The notes: a model not told the origin generated them from the letters alone. Shown: positions 25,550 through 35,255, counted from the stretch's first letter. The stretch: DNA of 64,000 nt from Pseudomonadota bacterium (GCA_021816585.1 JAKAXL010000012.1:1-64000), one strand, 5' to 3'. A program made the numbers and translations.

Positions 25550-27934
25550 TCAGAACGCTGCCGACAGGGTCAGGTAGATCGACCGCGGCGCGCCGGGGTT
25601 GGCGATCACGTAGCCTCCGCCCGAGGTGTTGAAGTATCCCCCGGAGGAGATGTAGGCGGTCGAGTTGTACTGCTTGTCGAACAGGTTCAGCACGCTCAGC
25701 GACAAGGTGGTCAGCTTGGCATCGGGGATCAGGTGCGGCATGCGATCCTTGATGCTGAGGTTGACCAGGTTGAAGCTCGGGTTGGTCTGCGAGGTCGGGC
25801 CCACGATCTGGTTGTCGAACAGGTACTGCGCCCCCGTGTACTGGTCCCACAGCGTGGTGTCGACCACCCCGGAGCGGGAGAAGTAGCGGTAGGTCAGCCC
25901 GAGGTTGGCGGTGATCTTGGGCGAGTTCGACACCGGCATGCCGTCGAAGCTTTGCTTCGACGAGAAGCTGTAGTACGAATCCCAGTTCGAATCCAGCCAG
26001 CCCAGGTTGGCGAATCCCAGCCAATGCTGGCCCACGTCCCCGCGAAGCTGCAGGTCGATGCCCTGCAGCGACGCCGCGCCGGTGGCGAACATCTTCTGGT
26101 TGTTGACCGGGTTGCTGTAGCGCACGGTCTGGTTCGACAGCTTGGTGTTGAAGTAGTCGACGCTGGCGTAGACCTCGCGCAGCGCGCCGAGGTGGCGGGC
26201 GTCGTAGCGCAGGCCGGCGTCGAAGGTCTTCGCCTTCACCAGTTGCAGCAGCGCCAGGTTCGGGGCGAGGAGGGTCACCGGGTCGTAGTTGCCCACACGC
26301 GGGTTGTGGTAGGCGATGGCATAGCTGCCGAAGGCGTGCAGGCCCTGCCCGATCCTCCAGTTCAGCGACAGCGAGGGCTCGGCCTTGTGGAAGCTGGTGG
26401 ACGAGTCCGGGGTCGGGTCGCCGGTCGACGTGCTCGTCGCGAAGCCGGGACTCAGCCCGAGCCCGGCGGCCTGCGCCTGCGTGGTGTTGGAGAAGTTGGT
26501 CTCGAAGCTGACGAAGCGGATCCCGGGCACCACCGACAACGAGCGCACGGGCCGGATGCGGTCCTGCAGGAACGCCGCCCAGTAGAGGTTGGTGGTGGTA
26601 TTGGCGCCGATCGTGTTGATGTCGGCGGTGGTGATTCCGCTGCCGTCCAGGCCGATGCCGGGGTTGGGCGTATAGCCGATGTAGTCGTTCGTCGAGCGCG
26701 ACGACAGGATATAACCCCCGTAACTCAAGGTGTTGTGGCGGTCGATCCGCTGGTCGAAGACCAGTCTGTCGCCATAGGTCAGCGAATGCTCGACATAATA
26801 TTCACCGGCATTCGACGAAGTCGCCCCGCCGTTGATGAAGTAATTCTGGCGGTAATGCTCGACATTGCCGTTGCGGACCCACAGCAGGTTCGACATCCGC
26901 AATCCCGGGGAAATCGCCAGACGCAGCCGCGTCCACCCCATGTCGTCCTTGATGTAGATGTGCTTCTGCCACAGCGAAGCCGGCAGCGTCGAATAGAAGC
27001 CCGAGCTCTGCTGGCTGTAGAGCGGGCCGCTTCCGCCGGTGCCGTCGAGATGGATGCCGTTGGCCGCGGCGTCGGCCGCGCTCACCGGGATCATGTTGGG
27101 GCGGTGTTCGCTGTTGTTCAGCGCGTAGGCGCCGAAGCTCAGGCTGCCGCCCTGCAGGCTCTTGCGGGTCTTGAAGTAGCCTTGCAGCGTGCTCGATTGC
27201 AGGGTCGGGCCGCTGCGGTAGCTGTGGCTGTGCGCGCCGGCCGCGCCGAACACGGTCGACCAGCCGTCGTGCTCGCCGGTGGCGTGCAGCACCGACAGCA
27301 CCGCGGTGCTGTGGCTGCCCAGCGAGAGGCCGAGGCGGGTCAGCGCATGGCGCCTGGGCTGCATCGGAACGAAATCGACGGTGCCGCCGAGGCTGTCGTA
27401 CCAGCGGTCGCGCGCGTCGCCGGGGCCCTGCACGACGTTGATGCCCTGCAGCAGCGCGCCGATCGGCACCTCCGGCGAATGCCAGCCGGTGCCCTGGATC
27501 AGGCTGTTCAGCGGGACGCCGTCGAGTTCGGCGGTGATCGCGTTGGTGGCGAGGTCGCCGGGAATGCTGTTGTTGCCCACCTTCACGCCGCGCATCGACA
27601 GCGTGGACCGGCTCGACACGCTGAGCGGGCTGTAGCTGCTGATCTTCACGTTGGGCAGCAGGCCCAGCGCCTGCATGCCGCCGGCGGCCGGCCCGAGCAG
27701 GTCGATCTCGCGCCGGGTCACGGTCTTCACCGTCTGTGTCGAGCGCAGCAGGCGGCGCCGCGTGTAGACCTTGCTGGACGCGGCCGCGGGGGCCGACTTC
27801 GTCGTGGTCGTGGAGGCCGTGGCCTGCACGCTTCCCAGCGACTGCGTCGACTGCGCCAGCGCGGCGGGCGCGGCGTGCAGGACGACGGCGATCGATGCAC
27901 TCAGGGTGCTCAACGCGAACATGCGCTTTCTCAT
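25550..27934 (-). CDS. TonB-dependent outer membrane receptor
   Basis: 794 aa from ATG 27934 with AGAGGGA upstream. A signal peptide (KRMFALSTLSASIAVVLHAAPAALA) is followed by a Ser/Thr/Ala-rich linker. The plug domain spans about residues 55-210 (VKTVTRREIDLLGPAAGGMQAL, STLSMRGVKVG, INVVQGPGDARDRWYDSLGGTVDFVP), then the 22-strand barrel, ending in the outer-membrane signature YLTLSAAF with terminal Phe. Codon use is less GC-biased in the barrel than in the neighbours. The ligand is unknown; no TonB, siderophore or cobalamin gene adjoins. A 96-nt nested stem structure lies about 100 bases upstream and may control it. Confidence 0.88.
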   Translation of the reverse strand: MRKRMFALSTLSASIAVVLHAAPAALAQSTQSLGSVQATASTTTTKSAPAAASSKVYTRRRLLRSTQTVKTVTRREIDLLGPAAGGMQALGLLPNVKISSYSPLSVSSRSTLSMRGVKVGNNSIPGDLATNAITAELDGVPLNSLIQGTGWHSPEVPIGALLQGINVVQGPGDARDRWYDSLGGTVDFVPMQPRRHALTRLGLSLGSHSTAVLSVLHATGEHDGWSTVFGAAGAHSHSYRSGPTLQSSTLQGYFKTRKSLQGGSLSFGAYALNNSEHRPNMIPVSAADAAANGIHLDGTGGSGPLYSQQSSGFYSTLPASLWQKHIYIKDDMGWTRLRLAISPGLRMSNLLWVRNGNVEHYRQNYFINGGATSSNAGEYYVEHSLTYGDRLVFDQRIDRHNTLSYGGYILSSRSTNDYIGYTPNPGIGLDGSGITTADINTIGANTTTNLYWAAFLQDRIRPVRSLSVVPGIRFVSFETNFSNTTQAQAAGLGLSPGFATSTSTGDPTPDSSTSFHKAEPSLSLNWRIGQGLHAFGSYAIAYHNPRVGNYDPVTLLAPNLALLQLVKAKTFDAGLRYDARHLGALREVYASVDYFNTKLSNQTVRYSNPVNNQKMFATGAASLQGIDLQLRGDVGQHWLGFANLGWLDSNWDSYYSFSSKQSFDGMPVSNSPKITANLGLTYRYFSRSGVVDTTLWDQYTGAQYLFDNQIVGPTSQTNPSFNLVNLSIKDRMPHLIPDAKLTTLSLSVLNLFDKQYNSTAYISSGGYFNTSGGGYVIANPGAPRSIYLTLSAAF

Positions 27935-28363
27935 CGGTGAATCCCTCTGCGGTAGCTTGGCGTTATGGGGGAAGGTCCTCCGAGGGTTTTCGGCGACAGC
28001 GTGGTGGCTGCTCCGGAAATCCCCTGATTCCCGTGGAGGCTGCATTGCATCCAGGGTTCGCGGAGGTTTTTCCGGGCAACACGAATCCCCGCCCGGAAGT
28101 GCCGTGCGAAAAAACATCCGCTGGAATGCAGCCTGCCAGTGGAGCGGCCGCAAATGTCGTGTCCGTGACTGACTGAAACAGGAGTCCGGAAATCGAAACC
28201 GGATGTACGGAAAGCTTTCGGACAGAATCACGCCATGCCTGCGTCCGCCGGCCGCGCGGCCCTCGCGCCGGGCTGGCGGCGCGGCAAATCCATACAAGGA
28301 GTTACCGCGTGCGCCAGATATGGCAACAGCGTGACGCGCGCGCGACCGTCACGTCGCGCCGGC
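27935..28363. other. 429-base intergenic region upstream of the TonB receptor
   Basis: It holds no convincing gene. It is less GC-rich than its surroundings, which fits a control region. Besides the nested structure at 28038-28133 it contains GAAAGCTTTC (a 10-bp palindrome near 28212) and CCGG-AAATCGAAA-CCGG (near 28188). No full Fur box was recognised. Confidence 0.5.
28038..28133 (-). ncRNA. Candidate structured leader element upstream of the TonB receptor
   Basis: Four nested pairings: GGCTGCATT (28038-28046) with AATGCAGCC (28125-28133); CCAG (28051-28054) with CTGG (28121-28124), leaving a GCAT bulge; CGGA (28061-28064) with TCCG (28117-28120); and TTCCGGGC (28070-28077) with GCCCGGAA (28091-28098) enclosing a 13-nt loop. 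All arms are on one axis, as in a cis-regulatory RNA, about 104 bases before the receptor start. It does not show the conserved boxes of cobalamin, TPP or FMN riboswitches. A palindromic insertion is the alternative. Confidence 0.4.
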
Positions 28364-29560
28364 TCAGGCGCGGCGCGCCAGCAGGCCCGCGAGCAGCCCC
28401 AGCAGCAGGCCCCAGAAGGCGCTGCCGACGCCCCACAGCGTGAATCCCGACGCGGTCACCAGGAAGGTGATCAGCGCGGCCTCGCGCCAGGTCTCGTCGC
28501 CCAGCGCCGAGGCCAGGCTGTTGCCGATGGTGCTGAGCAGCGCCAGCCCGGCGATGGCCGCGACCAGCGCCTGCGGGAAGGCGGCGAACAGCGCGGCCAC
28601 GCTCGCCCCGAGCAGGCCGGTGAGGGCATAGAAGGCGCCGGCCCACACCGCGGCGCGCCAGCGCCGGCGCGGGTCGGGATCGGCTTCCGGACTCATGCAG
28701 ATGGCCGCGGTGATCGCCGCCAGGTTGAAGGAAAAGCCGCCGAAGGGCGCCAGCAGCACGCCCAGCAGCCCGGTCCATCCCACCAGCGGCGAGGCGGGGG
28801 TGTCGTAGCCGTTGCTGCGCAGCATGGCCACCCCGGGGACGTTCTGCGAGGCCATCGTCACGATGAACAGCGGCACGCCGATTCCCAGCAGCGTGCTCCA
28901 CCCGAAGTGCGGAGTCGTCCACAGCGGGCGCGTCAGGTGCCACGGCAGCGACGACAGCGCCGACAGGTGCCAGCGCCCGGCCAGCGCCGCCACCAGCACG
29001 CCGACGCCGAAGGTCAGCGCCACCGCGTAGCGGGCGTGGCGCCGCCGCGCCAGCAGCAGGCTGAGCAGCATCGCACCGACCAGCAGCCGGTCGCGCTGCA
29101 GCGCGTGGAACACGCCGAGCCCGAACTCCAGCAGCACGCCGCCCAGCATGCCGGCGGCGAGCGGACGCGGGATGCGGTGCATCAGGCGTTCGAACCAGCC
29201 GCTGAACCCGGCCAGCGCTGCCAGCCCCGACGCGAACACGAACACCCCCAGGGCCTGCGCCATCGGCACGCCATGCAGCGAGGTCGCCAGCAGCGCGGCC
29301 CCCGGAGTCGACCACGCGGTCAGCACCGGCGCGCGGTAGTACAGCGACAGCGCGATGCAGCTCACGCCCATGCCCAGCCCGAGCGCCCACAGCCAGGAGG
29401 CGATCTCCGCGGGGCCGGCGCCTGCGGCGCGCGCGGCCTCGAACACGATGGCCGCGGAGCTGCTGTAGCCCACCAGCACGGTGACGAATCCGGCCGTGAC
29501 GTGGGACGGCGAGACCGCGCGGCGCGGGCCGCGTGGCGGGGTGGCTTGGGCAGAGGACAT
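28364..29560 (-). CDS. benE: Benzoate/H+ symporter family protein (BenE)
   Basis: 398 aa from ATG 29560. Polytopic with about 12 hydrophobic segments; BenE family signatures include SHVTAGFVTVLVGYSSSAAIVFEAA at the N-terminus, YYRAPVLTAWSTPGAALLATSL, PRPLAAGMLGGVLL, IVTMASQNVPGVAMLRSNGYD and PFGGFSFNLAAITAAICM. It would import benzoate or a related aromatic acid with protons. It is divergent from an XRE-cupin regulator, which probably controls it. Aromatic-acid use is also suggested by pobA at the window start. Confidence 0.88.
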   Translation of the reverse strand: MSSAQATPPRGPRRAVSPSHVTAGFVTVLVGYSSSAAIVFEAARAAGAGPAEIASWLWALGLGMGVSCIALSLYYRAPVLTAWSTPGAALLATSLHGVPMAQALGVFVFASGLAALAGFSGWFERLMHRIPRPLAAGMLGGVLLEFGLGVFHALQRDRLLVGAMLLSLLLARRRHARYAVALTFGVGVLVAALAGRWHLSALSSLPWHLTRPLWTTPHFGWSTLLGIGVPLFIVTMASQNVPGVAMLRSNGYDTPASPLVGWTGLLGVLLAPFGGFSFNLAAITAAICMSPEADPDPRRRWRAAVWAGAFYALTGLLGASVAALFAAFPQALVAAIAGLALLSTIGNSLASALGDETWREAALITFLVTASGFTLWGVGSAFWGLLLGLLAGLLARRA

Positions 29561-29599
29561 CGTGCGGGCGCGGTGGTCGGGATCGGCTAAGCTGGCGGC

Positions 29600-29615
29600 G
29601 TGCGCGATAGCGCAC
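29600..29615. promoter_or_regulatory. Candidate operator between benE and the XRE-cupin gene
   Basis: GTGCGC-GATA-GCGCAC, a perfect 6-bp-arm inverted repeat in the 73-base divergent spacer, followed about 28 bases later by the similar half CTATAACGCAC at the start of the regulator gene. It is well placed for binding by the dimeric regulator. Confidence 0.5.
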
Positions 29616-29633
29616 GAAGCCCAAGCCTAAGCC

Positions 29634-30284
29634 ATGGACGCTATAACGCACAAGGACTCCCCCGAGCCCGCGCGGGAACCGGGGCACGACGCGTCGCGCG
29701 AGCTGGCGCAGGCGCTGGCGCGGCGCCTGCGCGAGCTGCGCGCGACGCGCGGCTGGAGCCTGCAGCAGGCGGCCGATGCCTGCGGCGTGAGCAAGGCCAT
29801 GCTGGGGCAGATCGAGCGTGCCGAGTCCAGCCCCACGGTGGCGCTGCTGTGGCGCATCGCCGGCGGCTTCGGCTGTCCGCTCAGCGAGCTGTTGCCGGCG
29901 CTGGCGCCGGCGGGTGCGGCGGCGCTGCCCGAGGTGCGCAGCGCCGCGCGCATGCGCGCGCGCCCGGCGAGCGACGCGATGCTGGTGTCGCCGCTGTTCC
30001 GCTTCGATCCCGGGCTGGGATTCGAGTTGCTGGAACTGACCCTGCTGCCCGGCTACCAGCGGCTGTCCGAGCCCCATGCGCGCGGCGTGGTCGAGCATGT
30101 GCTGGTGCTGCACGGACGCCTCGAGCTGCTGTGCGAGGGCGTCTGGCGCGAGCTGGGCGAGGGCGAGGGCCTGCGCCTTGCCGGCGACCGCGAGCATGGC
30201 TACCGCAATCCCGGCGAGCAGCCGGTGGTGCTGCTCGACCTGATCCACTATCCGCGCACGCGCGACGCCTCGCCCGCCGGCTGA
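29634..30284 (+). CDS. XRE-family transcriptional regulator with cupin sensor domain
   Basis: 216 aa from ATG 29634. Residues about 22-80 form a Cro/C1 helix-turn-helix ([42 protein letters not shown] in parts: [21 protein letters not shown]). Residues about 140-208 form a cupin ([45 protein letters not shown]) that should bind a small ligand. It is divergent from benE and is its likely local repressor, sensing an aromatic acid or CoA ester. A perfect inverted repeat in the spacer supports this. Confidence 0.85.
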   Translation: MDAITHKDSPEPAREPGHDASRELAQALARRLRELRATRGWSLQQAADACGVSKAMLGQIERAESSPTVALLWRIAGGFGCPLSELLPALAPAGAAALPEVRSAARMRARPASDAMLVSPLFRFDPGLGFELLELTLLPGYQRLSEPHARGVVEHVLVLHGRLELLCEGVWRELGEGEGLRLAGDREHGYRNPGEQPVVLLDLIHYPRTRDASPAG

Positions 30285-30328
30285 AGGCGTCGTTGCCCTG
30301 CGTCATGCCACGGCGCGCCCGCTCGTTC

Positions 30329-30334
30329 TATGCT
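30329..30334 (+). promoter_or_regulatory. Candidate -10 box (TATGCT) of cbpAM
   Basis: TATGCT occurs 32 bases before ATG 30367, in the context TTC-TATGCT also seen before the PLP lyase gene at 57220. No clear -35. Confidence 0.35.
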
Positions 30335-30366
30335 TGAGCGGACTTCAGCTGCCGGCGCTTGACGAC

Positions 30367-31332
30367 ATGCAGTTCAAGGACTACTACGAAGTGCTCGGGG
30401 TTTCGCGCGATGCCTCCGCGGACGACATCAAGCGCGCCTATCGCAAGCTGGCGCGCAAGTTCCACCCCGACGTGAGCAAGGAACCCGCCGCCGAGGAGCG
30501 CTTCAAGGAGCTCGGCGAGGCCTACGAGGTGCTGCGCGACCCTGAGAAGCGCGCCGCCTACGACCGCCTGGGCTCGCGCTTCCAGGCCGGGCAGGAGTTC
30601 CAGCCGCCGCCCGACTGGGGCAGCGGCTTCGAGTACAGCGGAGCCGGCGGGCCGGCCGGCTTCGACCCCGACGAAGCCGCGTTCAGCGAGTTCTTCGAGT
30701 CCCTGTTCGGCGCGGCGCGCCGCGCCCGCGGGCAGCGCGGCGCGGGATCGGCAGCTGCCGCGGACCACCATGCGCGCGTGGACATCGACATCGAGGATGC
30801 GTTCAGCGGCGCCGAACGCACGATCACGCTGCAAAGCCCGCAACCCGACTCCACGGGGCAGGTCCATCTGGTGGAGCGCAGCCTGCGCGTGCGCATTCCC
30901 GCCGGGGTGCGCGAGGGCCAGCGCCTGCGCCTGGCCGGCCAGGGTGCCGCGGGACCCGACGGCCGCCATGGCGACCTGTACCTGGAGATCGGTTTTCGCG
31001 CGCACCCGCTGTGGCGCCTGGTCGAGCGCGACCTGTATACCGTGCTGCCGGTGGCGCCCTGGGAGGCGGCGCTGGGGGCCGCGGTGCAGTTGCCGCTGCC
31101 CGGCGGGCGCGTCGAGCTGCAGGTGCCGGCGGGTTCGCAGGGCGGGCGCAAGCTGCGCCTGAAGGGGCGCGGCCTGCCCGGCAAGCCCCCCGGCGACCTG
31201 TACGTGGAACTGCGCGTCGTGCTGCCTCCCGCCGACGACCCGAAGGCCGCCGAGCTGTGGCGCCGCATGGCCGCCGAGGTGGCCTTCAACCCGCGCCCGC
31301 AGACGGGCGCCCGAGGCGAGGATCGCACGTGA
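30367..31332 (+). CDS. cbpA: Curved-DNA-binding/DnaJ-like co-chaperone CbpA
   Basis: 321 aa from ATG 30367; a TTG at 30334 would add 11 residues. The J domain (residues 5-70) has the HPD tripeptide at 33-35. A Gly/Phe-rich linker (about 75-125) is followed by two C-terminal beta domains ([60 protein letters not shown]). There is no zinc-finger domain, which separates CbpA from DnaJ. It stimulates DnaK and binds curved DNA. It is coupled to cbpM by a TGATG overlap. Confidence 0.92.
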   Translation: MQFKDYYEVLGVSRDASADDIKRAYRKLARKFHPDVSKEPAAEERFKELGEAYEVLRDPEKRAAYDRLGSRFQAGQEFQPPPDWGSGFEYSGAGGPAGFDPDEAAFSEFFESLFGAARRARGQRGAGSAAAADHHARVDIDIEDAFSGAERTITLQSPQPDSTGQVHLVERSLRVRIPAGVREGQRLRLAGQGAAGPDGRHGDLYLEIGFRAHPLWRLVERDLYTVLPVAPWEAALGAAVQLPLPGGRVELQVPAGSQGGRKLRLKGRGLPGKPPGDLYVELRVVLPPADDPKAAELWRRMAAEVAFNPRPQTGARGEDRT

Positions 31333-31655
31333 TGGAATCCCCCGTTGTCGAATGCCTGGCCATGGACCGGCGCGTGGTGCTGCGCGTCGCCGACATCGCA
31401 CGCGCCTGCGGCGAGTCGGAGACCTGGGTGCTGGAACTCGTGCAGGCCGCGGTGCTGGAGCCGCTGCCCGCGCAGCCCGGGACGCCCGCGGCGACCCCCT
31501 GCTTCGCCGGCGAGGCCTTGTTCGTGGCGCGCAGCGCGCGCCGCCTGCAGCGCGATCTCGGGGTGAACCTGGAGGGCGCCGCGCTGGCCCTGCAACTGCT
31601 CGAGCGCATCGACGAACTGCACGCGCGCCTGCGCCGCGCCGGCCTCGAGCCCTGA
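31332..31655 (+). CDS. cbpM: Chaperone modulator CbpM
   Basis: 107 aa from ATG 31332, overlapping the cbpA stop by one base. A MerR-like winged fold is suggested by VLRVADIARACGESETWVLELVQAAVLEPL, FAGEALFVARSARRLQRDLGVNLEGAALALQLLERIDELHARL. In enterobacteria CbpM binds the J domain of CbpA and inhibits it. Gene order and size fit. Confidence 0.88.
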   Translation: MESPVVECLAMDRRVVLRVADIARACGESETWVLELVQAAVLEPLPAQPGTPAATPCFAGEALFVARSARRLQRDLGVNLEGAALALQLLERIDELHARLRRAGLEP

Positions 31656-31692
31656 AGCCCGCCGCAGCCGCCGCAGCCGCCGCCGCGCGCGG

Positions 31693-34302
31693 CTACTGCG
31701 GCGCCAGCTGCGCCAGCAGTTCGCTTTCCAGTTCGATCTGCGTGCGCTCGTCGCCCAGTCCGTCGCCCTGCAGCAGGAAGGTGTCCTCGACGCGCTCGCC
31801 CAGGGTGCTGATCTTGGCCAGCTGCACGCTGATCGCGCGCGCCGCCAGCACGCGTGCGATCGCATACAGCAGCCCGGTGCGGTCGCTGGCGCGCACACTC
31901 AGGATCCAGTGGTTGCGGCGTTCGTCGGCGCGCAGGTCGACCCGCGGCTGCACCGGGAAGTTGCGCACGCGCCGCGACACGCGTCCGCGCACCGGTTCGG
32001 GCAGCGGGCCGCGCTGGTCCAGGGTGCGCGCCAGCTCCGTCTCGACCAGCGAGATCAGGTGGCGGTAGCGCTGCGCCAGCGAGGGTTCCGCGACGACGAA
32101 GGTGTCCAGCGCGCGCCCGGCCCGGGTGGTGTGCACCTTGGCGTCGAGGATGCCGAAGTTGTGGCTGTCGAAGAACCCGCAGATGCGCGCGAACAGGTCG
32201 GCCTGGTCGGGGCAGTACACCATCACCTGCAGGCCCTCGCCGTGGGGCGCCAGGCGGCAGCTGACCACCGCCTCGTCGCGTGCGGTGCGGCGCAGCAGCT
32301 CGCGGGTGTGCCAGGCCACGTCGGCCGGGTCGTGGCGCAGGAAATAGCTCGAGTCCAGCGTGTCCCACAGCTGCGCCGAGCCCTCGTCGTCGATGCCGTA
32401 CAGGTTCAGCAGGCGCCGCGCCTCGGCGCGGCGCTGCTCGATGTCGGCCTGCGGGTTCGGCGCCTGACCGCCGAGCACGCGCAGCGTGGCGCGGTACAGG
32501 TCTTCCAGCAGCTTGGCCTTCCAGCCGTTCCAGACCTTCGGACTGGTGCCGCGGATGTCGGCCACGGTCAGCAGGTACAGCGCGGTCAGGCGCGGTTCGC
32601 TGCCCACCTCGGAGGCGAAGCGCAGCACCACGTCGGGGTCGCTGAGGTCTTCCTTCTGCGCCACGCGCGACATGGTCAGGTGCTTGCCCACCAGCAGCGC
32701 GACGAAATCGGTGTCCTCGTCGGTCATGCCGTGCGCGCGCGCGAAACGCCGCAGCTCCACCGCGCCGAGTTGCGAGTGGTCGCCGCCGCGCCCCTTGGCG
32801 ATGTCGTGGAACAGCGCCGCCAGCACCAGGCGCCAGGGCTTTTCCAGCCCGGCCGCGAGTTGCGCGCAGAACGGGTATTCGTGGGCGTGCTCGAGGATGA
32901 AGAAGCGCCGGATGTTGCGCACCACCATCAGCGTGTGCTGGTCCACCGTGTAGACGTGGAACAGGTCGTGCTGCATGCGCCCGACGATGCGCCGGAACGC
33001 CGGCAGGTAGCGCCCGAGCACGCTGGTGCGGTTCATCAGGCGCAGCGCGTGGGTGATTCCGCTGGGCGCGCGCAGGATGCGCATGAAGGCGGCGCGGCTG
33101 CGCGGGTGGGCGCGGAAGTCGGCGTCCATGCGTTCGCGCGCGTGGTACAGCGCGCGCAGCGTGACCGCGGTCAGCCCGCGGATCCCCGGCGTCAGCGTGA
33201 ACGCGACGAAGGTCTCGAGGATGGCCGGCGGGTCGTGCTCGTACAGCAGTGGGTCGGCCGGCTCGATGCGCCCGTCCTTGTCGAGGAACATGTCGTCGAC
33301 GACGCCGTCGATGCCGCGGATCGGACTCCCCGGCTGCTCGGCCAGCTCGGGCCACAGCCGGCCCTCGATGCTCAGCAGCACGATCTGGTTGAGCTGCTCG
33401 ACCGCCTTGGCCGCCCAGTAGTAGTGCTGCATCAGCAGTTCGCCGGCGCGCTTGCCGGGGGCCGAGGCCAGCCCCAGCGACTGCGCCACCGCCGTCTGCA
33501 GGTCGAACACCAGGCGGTCCTCGCGGCGTCCGGCGGCCAGGTGCAGGTGCGCGCGGATGCGCTTGAGCACGCGTTCGTTGGCCTGGATCTTGCGCGCCTC
33601 GTAGCTGCTGAGCACGCCGCTGCGCTGCAGCTGCGACCAGTTGCTGCCGAGTCCGGCGGCGCGCGCCACCCACAGCAGGATCTGCAGGTCGCGCAGGCCG
33701 CCGGGGCTTTCCTTGCAGTTGGGCTCGAGCGCGTACGGGGTGTTCTCGAACTTGGCATGGCGCTGGCGCATCTCCAGCAGCTTGCCCTGGAAGAAGGCGC
33801 GCGGGTCGAGCGCCGCGCCCCAGTCGGCGCGCAGTCGCCGCACCAGCGCCGCGCTGCCGCACAGCGGGCGCGCCTCCAGCATCGAGGTCTGCACGGTCAG
33901 GTCGGCTGCCGACTCCTCGACGCAGGCCTGCACCGTGCGCACGCTGGGGCCGATCTCCAGCCCGGCGTCCCAGCAGGCGGTGACGAAGCGCTCGGCGGCC
34001 GCTCGCGCGGTGTCGTCGGGCGCGTCGGGCAGCAGCACCAGCACGTCGATGTCCGAGCCGGGGAACAATTCGCCGCGCCCGAATCCGCCGACCGCCAGCA
34101 GCGCCGCGTCCTCGGGCATACGCGCTTGGGCCCACAGCTCGCGCAGCGCCTGCTCGGCGTCGCGGCACAGCCCGCGCAGCAGCTGCGCGAGGCGCCCCGG
34201 GCGGGCGCCGAAGTCCTCGATGTGCCGCTGGCGCGCGGCGCGCCAGGCAGCGCGGATGTGCGCCGGATCGGTGGCGCCGGCGACGGCGGGCAGCGCACCC
34301 AT
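31693..34302 (-). CDS. glnD: PII uridylyltransferase/uridylyl-removing enzyme
   Basis: 869 aa from ATG 34302, normal for GlnD. Domains in order: nucleotidyltransferase with GGFGRGE and SDIDVLVLL (residues about 72-90), helical linker, HD phosphohydrolase (LFHDIAKGRGGDHS near residue 457), and two C-terminal ACT domains (QVMVYCPDQADLFARICGFFDSHNFG; ILSVRASDRTGLLYAIARVLA) that sense glutamine. It uridylylates PII at low nitrogen and reverses this at high glutamine. It follows map by 16 bases, probably co-transcribed. Confidence 0.95.
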   Translation of the reverse strand: MGALPAVAGATDPAHIRAAWRAARQRHIEDFGARPGRLAQLLRGLCRDAEQALRELWAQARMPEDAALLAVGGFGRGELFPGSDIDVLVLLPDAPDDTARAAAERFVTACWDAGLEIGPSVRTVQACVEESAADLTVQTSMLEARPLCGSAALVRRLRADWGAALDPRAFFQGKLLEMRQRHAKFENTPYALEPNCKESPGGLRDLQILLWVARAAGLGSNWSQLQRSGVLSSYEARKIQANERVLKRIRAHLHLAAGRREDRLVFDLQTAVAQSLGLASAPGKRAGELLMQHYYWAAKAVEQLNQIVLLSIEGRLWPELAEQPGSPIRGIDGVVDDMFLDKDGRIEPADPLLYEHDPPAILETFVAFTLTPGIRGLTAVTLRALYHARERMDADFRAHPRSRAAFMRILRAPSGITHALRLMNRTSVLGRYLPAFRRIVGRMQHDLFHVYTVDQHTLMVVRNIRRFFILEHAHEYPFCAQLAAGLEKPWRLVLAALFHDIAKGRGGDHSQLGAVELRRFARAHGMTDEDTDFVALLVGKHLTMSRVAQKEDLSDPDVVLRFASEVGSEPRLTALYLLTVADIRGTSPKVWNGWKAKLLEDLYRATLRVLGGQAPNPQADIEQRRAEARRLLNLYGIDDEGSAQLWDTLDSSYFLRHDPADVAWHTRELLRRTARDEAVVSCRLAPHGEGLQVMVYCPDQADLFARICGFFDSHNFGILDAKVHTTRAGRALDTFVVAEPSLAQRYRHLISLVETELARTLDQRGPLPEPVRGRVSRRVRNFPVQPRVDLRADERRNHWILSVRASDRTGLLYAIARVLAARAISVQLAKISTLGERVEDTFLLQGDGLGDERTQIELESELLAQLAPQ

Positions 34303-34318
34303 GGGCGTGGCGGCGGCT

Positions 34319-35134
34319 TCAGGCCGCCTGCGCGGCGCCGACGAAGGCAGGCGGCGCCGGCGTGCCGGCGGAGACGGTCAGCACCTCGTAGCCGGTCGGC
34401 GTGACCAGCACCATGTGCTCCCATTGCGCCGACAGCGAGCGGTCCTTGGTGACGATGGTCCAGCCGTCGGGCATCTCGCGGATCTCGCGCCGGCCGGCGT
34501 TGATCATCGGCTCGATCGTGAACACCATGCCGGGGCGCAGTTCCTCGAGCGTGCCCGGCTTGCCGTAGTGCAGCACCTGCGGGTCCTCGTGGAACTTGCG
34601 CCCGATGCCGTGGCCGCAGAACTCGCGCACCACGCTGTAGCCCGCCGCCTCGGCGAAGGTCTGGATGGCGTGGCCGATGTCCCCGAGGTGCGCGCCGGGA
34701 CGCACCTGCTGGATGCCGTGCCACATCGCCTCGTAGGTGATGCGGCACAGGCGCTCCACATGCGCCGGCACCTTGCCGACCAGGAACATGCGGCTGGTGT
34801 CGCCGTGCCAGCCGTTCTTGATCACCGTCACGTCGATGTTGACGATGTCGCCGTCCTTCAGCGGGCGGTCGTTGGGAATGCCGTGGCACACCACGTGGTT
34901 GACCGACGTGCAGATCGACGCCGGGTAGGGCGTGTAGCCCGGCGGCGCGTAGTTCAGCGGCGCCGGGATGGCCTGCTGCACCTGCACGGTGTATTCGTGG
35001 GCCAGGCGGTTGATCTCCGCGGTGGTGATCCCCGGCTTGACGAAGGGCGTGAGGTAGTCGAGCAACTCGGCGCCCAGCCGGGCCGCGACGCGCAGCTCGA
35101 CCAGGTCCTGCTCGTTCTTGATGGAAATACTCAT
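34319..35134 (-). CDS. map: Methionine aminopeptidase, type I
   Basis: 271 aa from ATG 35134 ([10 protein letters not shown], aligning with E. coli MAISIKT); an ATG at 35143 would add MGN. All five metal ligands are seen: Asp101, Asp112, His175, Glu208 and Glu239 ([44 protein letters not shown]). It removes the initiator Met from nascent proteins. It is the first gene of map-glnD and divergent from purL; rpsB-tsf, often opposite map, is not here. Confidence 0.95.
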   Translation of the reverse strand: MSISIKNEQDLVELRVAARLGAELLDYLTPFVKPGITTAEINRLAHEYTVQVQQAIPAPLNYAPPGYTPYPASICTSVNHVVCHGIPNDRPLKDGDIVNIDVTVIKNGWHGDTSRMFLVGKVPAHVERLCRITYEAMWHGIQQVRPGAHLGDIGHAIQTFAEAAGYSVVREFCGHGIGRKFHEDPQVLHYGKPGTLEELRPGMVFTIEPMINAGRREIREMPDGWTIVTKDRSLSAQWEHMVLVTPTGYEVLTVSAGTPAPPAFVGAAQAA

Positions 35135-35161
35135 GTTTCCCATTATCTCACCCGCGGCGCT

Positions 35162-35187
35162 CGCGCGTGCTGCGCGCGGCACGCGCG
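35162..35187. repeat. Inverted repeat in the map-purL divergent spacer
   Basis: CGCGCGTGC (35162-35170) and GCACGCGCG (35179-35187), nine perfect pairs with an 8-nt loop, 28 bases upstream of map. Just beyond it are the similar stretches GGGAGTATCGGC and GGGAGTCTCGGCG. Function unknown; it may be an operator or a map leader hairpin. Confidence 0.35.
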
Positions 35188-35249
35188 GGAGTATCGGCAA
35201 AGTATCGCGGGAGTCTCGGCGGGCCGGCGGATGGGAGCGGGGCGCCGCC

Positions 35250-35255
35250 TACAAT
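35250..35255 (+). promoter_or_regulatory. -10 box of purL
   Basis: TACAAT, the best -10 match in the spacer, followed by GCGGG-TTTGC-CCCGC, a hairpin in the presumed leader (35256-35270). An ATG overlapping the box (35254) is therefore not the purL start. Confidence 0.5.

Noticed and set aside
28038-28133. A cobalamin riboswitch upstream of the TonB receptor
   Set aside because: The conserved GCCACTG-like B12 box and the associated loops were not found; the nested stems do not fit that class. It is kept as an unknown structured element.
31656-31692. CCGCAG tandem units between cbpM and glnD as a repeat locus or CRISPR-like array
   Set aside because: Only two to three short units in Pro/Ala-type GC-rich sequence; no spacers or regular period.
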